Assembly: GCA_018208355.1 (NCBI GenBank)
Contig: CP062796.1
Span: 1,024,494-1,088,493, forward strand
Source of the DNA: Candidatus Fermentithermobacillus carboniphilus
GTDB taxonomy: Bacteria; Bacillota; Sulfobacillia; Fermentithermobacillales; Fermentithermobacillaceae
Direction of reading: 5' to 3'
DNA: 64,000 bases
The notes under the pieces were generated by a model. The model searched no databases and was not told the origin of the DNA. It worked only from the letters and a program-made list of their open reading frames with translations. Every line of letters starts with the position of its first letter. The first letter of the stretch is position 1. This document shows positions 9,252 to 17,941 of the stretch, piece after piece. Both the position numbers and the translations under genes were made by a program.

Positions 9252-9529
9252 TCGCGGGGCTCCCCTAATCTCTGGGAATTTGCACCGGATTATTAATGCT
9301 GATCAGGATGTTAGCTAGTTTGCCAAACCCAAACCCGGAAAAAATCCAAGAGCACCTGTCAAGTCGAGTATAACATAGTAGAAATATGCACGGTCGGACT
9401 TATCCAGGGAAAAAATAGGACTTTTATGCGGAGAAGTTTCTTTTTCACAATGGTCTTGCACCGCGGCAGCTGGTGTTTTACTGTGTTTTACTCCGTTTTA
9501 CTCCGTCCACGAGAATATGCTGAAGTTTT

Positions 9530-9900
9530 CGGCGTATCCGGCACAGGTATGCTGACTTCCTCCGCAGACCTCGCAACCCTATGGGGGAAATCTCCGCTGA
9601 TCCAGCGCCGGTCTGTCGAATTCTTCCGCTAACCGCATAATCCTATGCGGGAATTTTCCGCTAATCCAGCACCAGTTTGCCGAATTCCTCCGCAGACCTC
9701 GCAACCATATACGGAAATTCTCCGCTGAACCAGCGCCGGTATGCCGAATTCCTCCGGAGACCGCGGTGCCCTATGCGGGAATTCTCCGCTAATCTAATAC
9801 CAGTTTGCCGAATTTCCCCGCAGACGGCGCAACCCTATGCGGGAATCTCCGCTAATCGACAGCCGGTCCGCCAAATACTTCAGCACATCCGACAACCCTG
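9530..9900. repeat. 64-bp degenerate tandem repeat array, about 5.6 units
   Basis: Units start at 9530, 9594, 9658, 9722, 9786 (63 bp) and 9849 (partial, decaying). Shared blocks are CCGCT(G/A)A(T/A)CCAGC, GCCGAATTCCTCCGCAGAC and CAACCCTATGCGGGAA. Units alternate between a CAGCGCCGGT and a CAGCACCAGTT version, giving a 128-bp higher-order period. No unit is invariant and there are no unique spacers of equal length between conserved repeats, so this is not a CRISPR array. The stretch from 9252 to 9529 before it holds no recognisable gene; it has a short 10-bp repeat (TGTTTTACT-like) around 9474-9506. The array sits between the primase-helicase and nuclease genes. Unit length is not a multiple of 3, which argues against coding. 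Confidence 0.85.
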
Positions 9901-10069
9901 TTTTCAGACCCGAATTTCACACCGGAACCCACCTAGATTTGCCGAGCTCAAGCGAAGACCCGGACGCAACACCTCCGCCCAGAAGCAGGGGGACCCACCA
10001 AGGTTTGTCGAGCTGAACCCCAAGTCCACCCGCACCTTGCCGAAATTCGTCATAGCATTCCGAGCAAAG

Positions 10070-10098
10070 TTGCCTCGTGGTATCTGCCGTGGTAAAAT
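10070..10098 (+). promoter_or_regulatory. Sigma-A type promoter of the nuclease gene
   Basis: TTGCCT at 10070-10075 and TAAAAT at 10093-10098 are separated by exactly 17 bases. The ATG at 10099 touches the -10 box, so it cannot be the start of a message from this promoter. This moves the likely start to ATG 10135. Confidence 0.6.
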
Positions 10099-10134
10099 AT
10101 GGCAGAATACTTCGCGGAGGTTGGCACCCGGAAG

Positions 10135-10881
10135 ATGAGAGAGGACTTGGTTTTTTCCGAAATCCTCAAATGCGACGGCTTGTCCCCTACTGCCAAAGTC
10201 ATCTACTTCTACGCGCACCTATTCAGGCCGACATCAATTGAGAGCCTTGCTGAACAGTCTAAGCTTGACAGGAACACAGTATCTAAAGCATGCGTCGAAC
10301 TTCAGAAAAACGGTTGGCTTAAGACAGTATCGCATGGACAGCGAAAGGTGCCGGTCCCGGTCGTTCCGCATTCGGTGCAACAGATTCAAGCCAAGTTTCT
10401 AGAGACAGCATTTGCTTTAGCACCGCAAAAAGGAGAATTCCTGACAAAAGGGATGCTCGATATTCTCGTACCTAGCCGCGATTACGTTGATAATGCCAGG
10501 CCAGACTTCTTGGCCAACCCACTGACCGGAGAGTCTCTGGAATACGACCGGTATTACCTTGAAGGGGTGGCGTTCGAGTTCAACGGGTCCCAGCACTATG
10601 GCCCAACTCAGAAGTACCCGAACAAAGAGGAATTCAAGAGCATACGGGCACGTGACCTAGTCAAGAAAGGCCTTAGCGAAGAGCACGGAATTATCCTGGT
10701 GACGGTGTCTTTCCGGGACCTGACGCTCACCAGAATGCAGGAGAAAATACCCCCGAGGTTGCCTAGTTGTCAGGTGGACACCGACGGCCCATATGCACGG
10801 ACCCTAGAAAGGCTGTCGCGGGAGTACAGAGCAACGATTGCAAAGATTGAAAAGGGCCAGGCTCAAACAGAACAAATCTGA
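10135..10881 (+). CDS. Winged-helix protein with PD-(D/E)xK/Vsr-like nuclease domain
   Basis: A protein of 248 residues from ATG 10135, the first in-frame ATG downstream of the inferred transcription start; GCGGAGG at 10114-10120 is a somewhat distant ribosome binding site. Residues of about 1-75 form a winged helix resembling replication-initiator or MarR/GntR domains (LSPTAKVIYFYAHLF, LAEQSKLDRNTVSKACVEL). Residues of about 120-210 match a restriction-endonuclease-like fold: ARPDFL, then YYLEGVAFEFNGSQHYG with the acidic residue, Glu-Phe-Asn and Gln-His as in Vsr/DUF559 nucleases, then RARDLVKKGLSEEHGI and ILVTVSFRDL. I infer a sequence-specific DNA-binding nuclease or nuclease-regulator. 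No methyltransferase is nearby. It is transcribed divergently from the primase-helicase across the repeat array. Confidence 0.6.
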   Translation: MREDLVFSEILKCDGLSPTAKVIYFYAHLFRPTSIESLAEQSKLDRNTVSKACVELQKNGWLKTVSHGQRKVPVPVVPHSVQQIQAKFLETAFALAPQKGEFLTKGMLDILVPSRDYVDNARPDFLANPLTGESLEYDRYYLEGVAFEFNGSQHYGPTQKYPNKEEFKSIRARDLVKKGLSEEHGIILVTVSFRDLTLTRMQEKIPPRLPSCQVDTDGPYARTLERLSREYRATIAKIEKGQAQTEQI

Positions 10882-11105
10882 GGAACGGGTCGTGAGGAAC
10901 ATCACCTCGCTGTTCTTACTATTAGGGCTGCGAACATGTACCCGAAGATCCTCAGAAATCCTCGCGATTCCGCTCGAAAACCGGAACAGAACCAGCACCC
11001 AGGTAGTCAAATCAATAAAATGGCTGAAGGTGGCGGGGTCCAGACATGGGTTCACAGCGGAGGACAGGTAATCGAATCAATGAACTGGCGAAAGGGGTTG
11101 TTACG

Positions 11106-11485
11106 GTGGGGACAAAAAAACAATCTTCCTGGTTGCGGTCCTCTTCGTGGGCATACTGTCGACCAGTTGCGCAGGTCCTCTAACTCAGGCGAAAGCTATT
11201 GCCAAGGTAGTCGAAAAGCATCCCGGTTTTCTCGCGGAACCCGGTAAGGTTAACAGAATTGAGGTACCCATCGGCGGCCGTAAAGGGAACACAGCGAAGG
11301 TTGACTTAACCACCGCAGTTGAGCCTTGTGGTAGGGACTCGTACATCGTTACCCTGACGAAGAACTGGAACCTGACCATAAACGGTACGCCCATCGTTAC
11401 TACATGGAAATACAAGGTCGACAAGGGTTCCGTTACTCTAATAGAGAGCCATGATATGGACGCTGCAGTTACAATAATTAAATAG
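11106..11485 (+). pseudogene. Small putative lipoprotein with a frameshifted signal peptide
   Basis: The frame ending at 11485 encodes a hydrophobic stretch FLVAVLFVGILSTSCAG followed by about 100 soluble residues (VVEKHPGFLAEPGKVNRIEV, WNLTINGTPIVTTWKYKV), the look of a small secreted lipoprotein, although the residue three before the cysteine is not ideal for the lipobox. No start codon precedes the hydrophobic core in this frame. A GTG at 11106 behind AGGGG gives MGT-KK and would join the frame if the run of seven A at 11114-11120 had eight. So the gene is either shifted by one base in the homopolymer, starts internally at GTG 11147, or carries a read error. Function unknown. Confidence 0.45.
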
Positions 11486-11876
11486 TCCTGCTTTCTGCAG
11501 CGGCTACCGGGCGAGGTTTCGCCAGGACAGAGGAGGGGCCCCGAAGCATATCAGGAATGTAAGAGATATCCGGCTGAACAACATGACATCCGCCAAGCAC
11601 TCCGTCGGCGGGTCGTGGTACGTTTTGCCCGCGTTAAACTCCCATAACTGCGGACTAACGAGATATCTCTTCTTCCTGCTTTTTGAGGGATTCGAGGGTA
11701 AAATCGCGCGAAGTTCCCTGCATCACCCGATAAGATAACACCCGGTGGGCTGCAACTATTGATACGCACAAATGTTTGTGGTAGTATACCATTGAACGGA
11801 GGCGAGCATCGGGCGCGCGAAGGATCTATGTTGTTTGTCTAGAAATAGTTACAAGGCTAGATTGAGGGGTGCTCCG
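11486..11876. other. Intergenic stretch with an inverted repeat and a promoter
   Basis: No convincing ORF. AGAGATAT near 11561 is matched by ATATCTCT near 11662 in inverted orientation, and a good promoter occupies 11759-11787. Nothing else recognised. Confidence 0.5.
11759..11787 (+). promoter_or_regulatory. Promoter with a palindromic operator in its spacer
   Basis: TTGATA at 11759-11764 and TAGTAT at 11782-11787 are 17 bases apart. The spacer contains CACAAA-TG-TTTGTG (11767-11780), a symmetric site well placed for a repressor. It precedes the HD phosphohydrolase fragment and the ywgA-like gene by about 90 bases. Confidence 0.5.
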
Positions 11877-12362
11877 ATGGATAAAAAGAAGCTGCCCAAA
11901 ATCTTCCGCGACCCGGTCCACGGTTTCATACAGGTAGATCGCTCGATTCCGTTGAGAATTATCGATAGCAAGGAATTCCAGAGGCTAAGGCGCATACGCC
12001 AGCTTGGATTTACCTCATTCACGTATCCTGGAGGAGAGCATGTCAGATTCGCCCATTCGCTGGGTGTATTTCACTTTTTCTGTAAGGTTATTGAGCGACT
12101 CAAGCAGCTTGAATTCAATCTTGACGACGAACAGATACTTGTCGGCTCCCTGGCAGCGTTGCTTCACGACATCGGGCATGGCCCTTTTTCCCATGCTTTA
12201 GAAGGCATTCTTACTCCAAAGAAGCATACTGACTGGACCGTCGACGCGATCACTTGCGAAGAATCTTCAGTCAATAGGATCCTGCGGGACATCGACGAAA
12301 GTCTGCCTGGTAAGGTTGCCTCTCTCATCCAGGGGAATTTTGAAAACCTCCTACCTGCCTGA
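11877..12362 (+). pseudogene. ywfO: HD-superfamily phosphohydrolase (YwfO/SAMHD1-like), N-terminal fragment
   Basis: ATG 11877 follows GAGGGG by seven bases. The 161 residues match the N-terminus of YwfO-like HD hydrolases: IFRDPVHGFIQVD, FQRLRRIRQLG, FAHSLGVFHF (metal His), LLHDIGHGPFSHALE (the HD pair). The protein then stops at LIQGNFENLLPA, where full-length members of about 400-470 residues continue with DVDRMDYLLRD. The fourth HD ligand and the whole C-terminal lobe are missing, and the next gene begins 54 bases later, so an internal deletion is likely. In Bacillus subtilis ywfO lies next to ywgA, and the same pair is seen here. The fragment is probably inactive as a (deoxy)nucleotide triphosphohydrolase. 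Confidence 0.75.
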
Positions 12363-12415
12363 TGTGGACTGTTTGACCAAGCTGTCCCAAATACTTTCAC
12401 AAGAAGGTGCTAGAG

Positions 12416-12943
12416 ATGTTTGAAAAGTATCTCAACCTATTGCAATTAATCGACTACCTCGGTGGAAGCGTAGACGGACGCAAGAAACTCCAGAAGCTTG
12501 TCTATTTGATTCAACACAAGGGAGGGCCGTTTCAAGAAGTCTTCCAATACCACCTGTATGGCCCATTTTCCGAACAACTTGCCAATGAGATCGAAGAAAT
12601 GAAGGTATTTGGCCTGGTTAGAGAGACCCAGGAACCCACCTCCTCGGGTTACAAGTATAGGTACTCCATTACTAAGCACGGCACCCAACTCCTCCAGTCC
12701 CTATCCGATTCCGGCCTGAAGCCTTTCAAGGAGCTTATAGCGGAGCTGGGGCAATACGATGCCCGAGACCTCGAACTTAAAGCTACGATCCTCTTTCTTG
12801 CTGAATCCAACTTTCAGGAACCTGACATAATAAGAAGCATCAAACAGCTCAAGCCCGACCAGAACTATAACGACAGCGAAATCAAAGAATCTCTGACATA
12901 TCTCCGCAAACGCGGATTTCTACTGGAGGTAAAGTGTGACTGA
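12416..12943 (+). CDS. ywgA: YwgA-like protein
   Basis: A protein of 175 residues from ATG 12416 (GAAGGTG six bases upstream). It begins LNLLQLIDYLGGSVDGRKKL followed by QKLVYLIQHKG, with an HLYGPFSEQLANEIEEMK segment and a winged-helix-like middle, resembling YwgA of Bacillus and related type II toxin-antitoxin or phage Panacea-like domains (the QK-x-x-YL and YGP motifs). The linkage to a YwfO-type HD gene is conserved in Bacillus, which supports the name. Its molecular role is not established. Loss of the HD partner's C-terminus may have left this gene as the only functional cistron of the pair. Confidence 0.65.
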   Translation: MFEKYLNLLQLIDYLGGSVDGRKKLQKLVYLIQHKGGPFQEVFQYHLYGPFSEQLANEIEEMKVFGLVRETQEPTSSGYKYRYSITKHGTQLLQSLSDSGLKPFKELIAELGQYDARDLELKATILFLAESNFQEPDIIRSIKQLKPDQNYNDSEIKESLTYLRKRGFLLEVKCD

Positions 12944-13030
12944 GCGGCAGTCCTCAAGACAACTCTCAGGACAACATCCGGTTGGCGCAGTGGATACGCC
13001 CGTAGCTGCGTCTTTCAAGAAGGTTACCCT

Positions 13031-15646
13031 CTAAGGTACAATCAGAGGCACAATCAGGTAAACCCGGCTCCTGTTGAGGACCAGCGCGTGGCGGCTTGTT
13101 TCGGTCACAACTACCACAGCGTCTTTGTCGATCCTCGCGTCCTTCACCCAGAACTTGCCCTCTAGCAGCACCGACTCATGACCTGCGGGGTCTTTGGCAA
13201 GGATCTTCGAACCCTCCTTTCCTTCACGCCGGAAATATGCCGTCCCACCCAGCGACCCGATCAGGACATCCCGGTCCGGTGCTGCGTCGTAAGGACGAGA
13301 CCAGGACAGCGCCGTGACCTCGCCATCCAGGGACACCCTGACCCCGGTTTGCTCCGCTTGGGGAGAATCCCAAGGTACACGGTACCAGATATCGACGTAT
13401 TCATTAGAAGGACCCCATTCCATCGACTCAACTATCCCCGAGATATCCGCCAGTTTCCGGGGACTTCCTCCGGGGCTTCCCGCGGGGAATCCTCCAGAGC
13501 TCTGGCCGGAGCCGCCTGCGGACGGTTCGCCCGAACCTGCCCTGGAACCTTCTAAGGAGTTTCTCACAGGGTTCTCCCAAATCCATACTTCTCTTGCTTC
13601 ATGAACCAGGTTGGGCTCGCCCATTGAGCTCAAACCGTTTTCGACCACTTTCCCGGTGGTGAAGGCAAGTATCTTGTCGTCGGGCGTCAATGCCCAGTGC
13701 CCTATGCTCTTACCGTTCTTGCCCGAAGGGACAAAGACCTCTGCCTTTAACTCTCCACTTACATCGTAGAACCGCACCGATCTTGCACCCGCAGGCCAGT
13801 CGGAGTCCTCTCCGTGGTTGATTTCCTTCTCGTCTGCCACTACTACGGTGAGCATCTCACCTGGGGTCCATCCGAAGAAGAATGCGTGTTTAGCACCGGC
13901 AATTTCAATCAACCGCTTCTCCCCCGTTCTCAAATCATAGAATGCGACCTGATAGCCTCGGGGAGTGTAAACCAAGTACGCTGCATACCAGCCGGAAGGG
14001 GAATAGTGAAGCCTGAAGAGGTCGTAACCTTCCGGACGGACGTTCGGGACCAGCAAAGAGGCCTCTCCGTCCTCAAAAGTGACTCTCCACAAATCGTTCA
14101 CATTCCGAAACATGAGTGCCGTCCGGTCACGGGTTACCGAAACATCCCCGGGCCATGCGGAACCTTGCGAGCGTATCGGGACAAAGGCCACGTCCCTTAT
14201 TTCCCCGGTCTCGGCGTCGACTTCGCCCACCCAGTGTCCGTATTCCTCGGCATGGGGACCTGCAACCTGGTGGCCGCTCACCATGAATCGTACCTTATGC
14301 TGTCCGGGTGCCCAGTCAAGGATCAGCATTTCTTGGTCGGACAGGCGGATCCCGGCGGAAGGAAGGTCCTCGAGGGATAAAACTCTCCGGAATCCCGTAC
14401 CGTCCCTGCGCACCACCCAGATCTCCTTCCTATCGAAATTCTCCGCAACGAACGCAAAGAACTGCCTGTCGTCACTCCACTTCCCTCCGGAAGATAGCCT
14501 CACGCCCGTGAGATCTCCAATCTCCACAACTTGGTGATTCGCTTTAGTCTGCCGGAGAACCCTCACGTCCCAGCCCTTCTCCCTGCCTCCGGAAAATTGC
14601 CAGGGGACCCCGCTCCGAGTCATCTCCCGGACCACCCATTTCTCTCCACTACGCTGCAGAGAGTAGGTTTCCGTATAATCCCACCTGCTTTTCTCGCCCG
14701 TTTTCGTCTCGACAGCCTCCACGGTGTAACTGATCTCTGCTAGAGCATATGGTCCAGTCTTATCCGGATGTATGGACCGGAGCCGGACTTTAGGATCGGA
14801 TTTTAGTTTGAATGAATACTCGCCGGATCGCCACAACACCAAATCCCAGGGGCTCTCAAGGGCCAGGCTAACCATAAACGGGGATGGCTCGATGAGCGGG
14901 AATGACGCCCCCTCCGGCTCGTCTCTCTTCTTCACCATCTCCGGATCAATTGCCTGAACGAGCAGGTCTTTCCGCCCCGACCAGGCGGCGTTAAAGAAGC
15001 GCTTGCAGGTATCGAGTACCGCCTTGACGCTCGACTCGTCCGGCGATGCCAGCACCGCGACATACTTGACCTCTGCATCCTGCGGCTCGGGCCACTTGGC
15101 GGTCACATACACGTCGTATTCTGGCAAAGCATCGGCAGGGTAGCTCCTTGCCGGAGGAATGTCCTCAGGTAACCTCCACTTGAACGCAAAGGCGCCGCGC
15201 TCTGACGAGAATTCGTTGACGTCTGCCGAAGCAATGACATTGCGGGGTGTTTCAGGATCTATGAAGTCCTGGTGATAGGACAGATTCAATGTGACAGTTC
15301 CCGGCTTACGGTCGGTACCCTCTAGTCTGAACAAGATCTCCTGTCCCGGATTGACGAAAAGACGTTCACCAGGCAGCGGGATAAATGGGTTTTCTTCAAC
15401 CTTACGGATTGTTGCATCCGACGGCCATCTGAAACCGTTCCGGAGGGCGGTCACAGTCTGGTCCCCGCAAAGAATCCTCAAGGCAGGTGGCTCTCCATGG
15501 CGTACCGTGATCCCTGCCGGTTCCTTTCCCGGTAAGCACGAAACGAGGAACGGGCTGACAAGAACGGCTAATGTCAGGCTAAACACCGCCATACGGCTAC
15601 CGGCCGCCTTCGAAAAGAGGCCGGATTTGCGACTTGTTCTCGACAT
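13031..15646 (-). CDS. Large lipoprotein with TolB-like beta-propeller
   Basis: A protein of 871 residues with a signal peptide (VFSLTLAVLVSPFLVSC) and a lipobox LVSC placing the lipidated cysteine near residue 37, so it should be anchored outside the cell membrane. Residues of about 60-200 look like an immunoglobulin/BsuPI-like beta domain. Residues of about 205-350 contain an NTF2-like or conjugal-type segment (FFNAAWSGRKDLLVQAIDPE, WVVREMTRSGVPWQ). The rest is a TolB-like propeller of repeated beta strands (SDDRQFFAFVAENFDRKEIW, RDGTGFRRVLSLED). A Gly/Ser/Pro-rich low-complexity linker interrupts the propeller near residue 690. It is monocistronic and transcribed away from the MFS gene. 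Function unknown; a sensor or scaffold role is a guess. Confidence 0.65.
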   Translation of the reverse strand: MSRTSRKSGLFSKAAGSRMAVFSLTLAVLVSPFLVSCLPGKEPAGITVRHGEPPALRILCGDQTVTALRNGFRWPSDATIRKVEENPFIPLPGERLFVNPGQEILFRLEGTDRKPGTVTLNLSYHQDFIDPETPRNVIASADVNEFSSERGAFAFKWRLPEDIPPARSYPADALPEYDVYVTAKWPEPQDAEVKYVAVLASPDESSVKAVLDTCKRFFNAAWSGRKDLLVQAIDPEMVKKRDEPEGASFPLIEPSPFMVSLALESPWDLVLWRSGEYSFKLKSDPKVRLRSIHPDKTGPYALAEISYTVEAVETKTGEKSRWDYTETYSLQRSGEKWVVREMTRSGVPWQFSGGREKGWDVRVLRQTKANHQVVEIGDLTGVRLSSGGKWSDDRQFFAFVAENFDRKEIWVVRRDGTGFRRVLSLEDLPSAGIRLSDQEMLILDWAPGQHKVRFMVSGHQVAGPHAEEYGHWVGEVDAETGEIRDVAFVPIRSQGSAWPGDVSVTRDRTALMFRNVNDLWRVTFEDGEASLLVPNVRPEGYDLFRLHYSPSGWYAAYLVYTPRGYQVAFYDLRTGEKRLIEIAGAKHAFFFGWTPGEMLTVVVADEKEINHGEDSDWPAGARSVRFYDVSGELKAEVFVPSGKNGKSIGHWALTPDDKILAFTTGKVVENGLSSMGEPNLVHEAREVWIWENPVRNSLEGSRAGSGEPSAGGSGQSSGGFPAGSPGGSPRKLADISGIVESMEWGPSNEYVDIWYRVPWDSPQAEQTGVRVSLDGEVTALSWSRPYDAAPDRDVLIGSLGGTAYFRREGKEGSKILAKDPAGHESVLLEGKFWVKDARIDKDAVVVVTETSRHALVLNRSRVYLIVPLIVP

Positions 15647-15979
15647 GATTATGAAATTCCCTCCCGCCCTCAGGCATGCCGAAACAAAGTGTCATCCAGG
15701 TTACGTTGCAGGGAAAATGATAGGTCAAGCCGACTCGCCACCGACCGATCGCCATCATGGGAACTATTGAAAGAATCTTCAAGACAATAGACGTCGGAAG
15801 ATGGTTCAAAGTTTCCTAAATCGTTACCATGTCTGGATTCCGGCCTTGTCCTTCTCCGGAACGTGTGGTGGTTGCACATATTCCACAGGTCGAAAAATGA
15901 TAAGAGCAGGTCACCCGCCGGCCGTCGGCGAATAAGCAGTGTGTGACCAGACCAGTCCGGAAAAGTCGGGTGCGGTGTA
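15647..15979. other. Divergent intergenic region
   Basis: This lies between the propeller lipoprotein (minus) and the MFS gene (plus). It contains an inverted repeat GGTCAC (15909-15914) / GTGACC (15943-15948) close to the MFS start, a possible operator. No gene seen. Confidence 0.4.
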
Positions 15980-17209
15980 ATGCCCAAGGCCAAAATGCGC
16001 TCGCTTTCCCTGAAATACGCCCTGGCTGTGGGACTTGTCGAGTTCTTCGCGTGGAAGGTCCTCGATCCATTTTACCTGCAATTCCTCACCACGGACCGGG
16101 GATTGAACCTATCGCCCGTCCAGTTTGGCCTATTTGTTTCACTCGGTTCGTGGGTTACCATGGTCCTTGACTATCCCACAGGTTCAGTGGCAGATAAACT
16201 CGGCCGTCGGGCAACCTGGGCTATCGCCCTGTTCTCTCACGCCATCGGCATGCTGTGGTTGAGCCGCGTACGCACATTCGCGCAGTGCTTGATCGTCCCC
16301 ATATTCCAGGGGATTTCCTGGGCGCTTCAAAGTGGCTCGCGGGAGGCATGGCTTTACGATCACGCCGCCGAAGAAGGAACGCGACATGCTGTTGCACTTA
16401 CGTATCTCTTATCACTTCCGCTGACAGCGGCAGGCATATCTTTGGCAACCTGGATGGGAGCCCGGACCGATGTCAGGATGCCCATCGCCTTAACCGGCGT
16501 CATCCTCCTCGGAGTTGGCGCTGGAGTCATGACATTCCCCGAGAACTACGGCCAACGGCAGAAGCCCTGGGTGGCCACGCTGAAGTCCGGCCTGGCTCAG
16601 TTCAGTTCAAGCAGGATTCTGAAACTCCTTGCGCTGGAAAGTTTCTTTAACACGCTTCCCATCTGGGTTAGTAGCGCATGGTGGCTGACCTTTCTGGTCG
16701 AAGAATGGAACGTGGGCGTTGCCGCCACTACCTTTGCGTTCGGCATCACGGCCATGGGAACAACCACCGCCGGATTCGCACTATACAGGGCGAGTACGGC
16801 GTCCTCCAGGTCAAGGTGCGGAGAAAACACCAAGGCTGGGAAATCTGCTCTTTCCCGATACCGCAGCCTTCTCATCTATCCCTGTTTGGTTGCAGGTACG
16901 GCTTTCTGCCTCATGGCGGTTGCCCCCGGCCCCGCTGTCCTGGTTGCGTTGGTGCTTGTCACCATAGCGGCACGGTATTTCCGCAGTGCCGGAGTAACTC
17001 TTCTCAGGAACCGCGAAATAACCGAAGACCGGGCGACCACCCTTTCGCTCCTTGGGACGCTTGAAGGGCTCGTCTGGGCCGTAACGCCGCTGATATGGGG
17101 CATTGTGATTCAGGCTGTAGGACTCCGCATAGTTTTCCTGCTTGCCGGGGTTTCGTCGCTGATCTCCTCGGTAATCTTCTCGATCGCACTTTCTTTCAGA
17201 GAGAGTTGA
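15980..17209 (+). CDS. MFS transporter
   Basis: An intact major facilitator of 409 residues with about 12 hydrophobic segments. The loop after helix 2 reads DYPTGSVADKLGRR, the MFS signature; helix 4-5 has FQGISWALQSGSREAWLYDH, the SGS/AWLYD pattern of bacterial drug-efflux-like MFS proteins also seen in the pseudogene at 3669. The ATG at 15980 lacks a strong ribosome binding site; ATG 15995 is an alternative. The substrate cannot be told. It may be the functional paralogue of the broken transporter in the left part of the window. Confidence 0.75.
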   Translation: MPKAKMRSLSLKYALAVGLVEFFAWKVLDPFYLQFLTTDRGLNLSPVQFGLFVSLGSWVTMVLDYPTGSVADKLGRRATWAIALFSHAIGMLWLSRVRTFAQCLIVPIFQGISWALQSGSREAWLYDHAAEEGTRHAVALTYLLSLPLTAAGISLATWMGARTDVRMPIALTGVILLGVGAGVMTFPENYGQRQKPWVATLKSGLAQFSSSRILKLLALESFFNTLPIWVSSAWWLTFLVEEWNVGVAATTFAFGITAMGTTTAGFALYRASTASSRSRCGENTKAGKSALSRYRSLLIYPCLVAGTAFCLMAVAPGPAVLVALVLVTIAARYFRSAGVTLLRNREITEDRATTLSLLGTLEGLVWAVTPLIWGIVIQAVGLRIVFLLAGVSSLISSVIFSIALSFRES

Positions 17210-17295
17210 GACGTTTTCTTCCAGGAGAGTTAAGACGCTTTCGCTCTCGTCTACCCTATTCTGACCTCCTACGCAAGAACTGTATGCGGAAACCT

Positions 17296-17835
17296 TTACC
17301 GTTCCAGTATTCTACCGGCCATTCTTGCCAAGAGGCCCCTCTCGAGGGTAACCGCATTGTGAGGGCAAAGCTCGTTGCAGCAATAACACCTGATGCACTT
17401 GGATAAGTCTACAGACGGGATCACCCCTGGAGCGAAGGAAATGGCTCCTGGCGAGCAAGATTTTGCGCATACGCCGCATTTTCGGCATTTCCCAGGGTCG
17501 ATGTATGGTACCGCGGTAAGGTACCTTCTTCCAACCTTAAGCCACCGCGTAATGGAATTCCGTTTCATCCCAGCAGGTATTCGAAAACTCTTTCGGGCTT
17601 CAACGAAATCTTCCATTTTATCCCCAACAACCTCAATGTTCCCTATATATTCCCGCTCCCATGCTAGACGTAGGTAGGGTACCTTCCACGCGTCCAATCT
17701 TACGAGCTCTACGGCCACCGTGTCAGCGGCAAACGGGTCCTGTGAAGCTATGATGGCCCCAAGCTCAAAGGGTGAGCCGTGTGATGGACCATCCCCGTCC
17801 ATCGCTACAAATCCGTGAAAGACTCCAACCTTCAT
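17296..17835 (-). pseudogene. DUF362 iron-sulfur protein, N-terminally truncated
   Basis: The 179 residues begin at VFHGFVAMDGDGPSHGSP, a motif found in the middle of DUF362 proteins (usually about 370 residues), and end with two 4Fe-4S clusters: CRKCGVCAKSC and CIRCYCCNELCP. The N-terminal half is absent; the DNA upstream to the CPBP gene encodes an unrelated short string (NEMADAARNPYVS) and has no room for it. The ATG has only a weak ribosome binding site. Such proteins are electron carriers or dehydrogenase accessory subunits of uncertain role. Most likely a gene fragment. Confidence 0.7.
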
Positions 17836-17941
17836 CCCAGCCGAGTTCTGCTTACGTAAGGATTCCTCGCTGCATCGGCCATCTCATTAGTCCGGGCACT
17901 CGCAGACACCTCGAGTACCCAATCCGTTTCCTCGCCTAACT

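Noticed and set aside
9530..9900. CRISPR array
   Set aside because: Period of 64 bp looks CRISPR-like, but the whole unit is similar between copies, no invariant repeat alternates with unique spacers, and no cas gene is present.
10099..10134. ATG 10099 as start of the nuclease gene
   Set aside because: It touches the -10 box of a TTGCCT-N17-TAAAAT promoter and has no ribosome binding site.
9426..10138. Coding ORFs across the repeat array
   Set aside because: Frames are open only because the repeats lack stops; unit lengths of 64 and 63 are not multiples of three, and composition is unlike protein.
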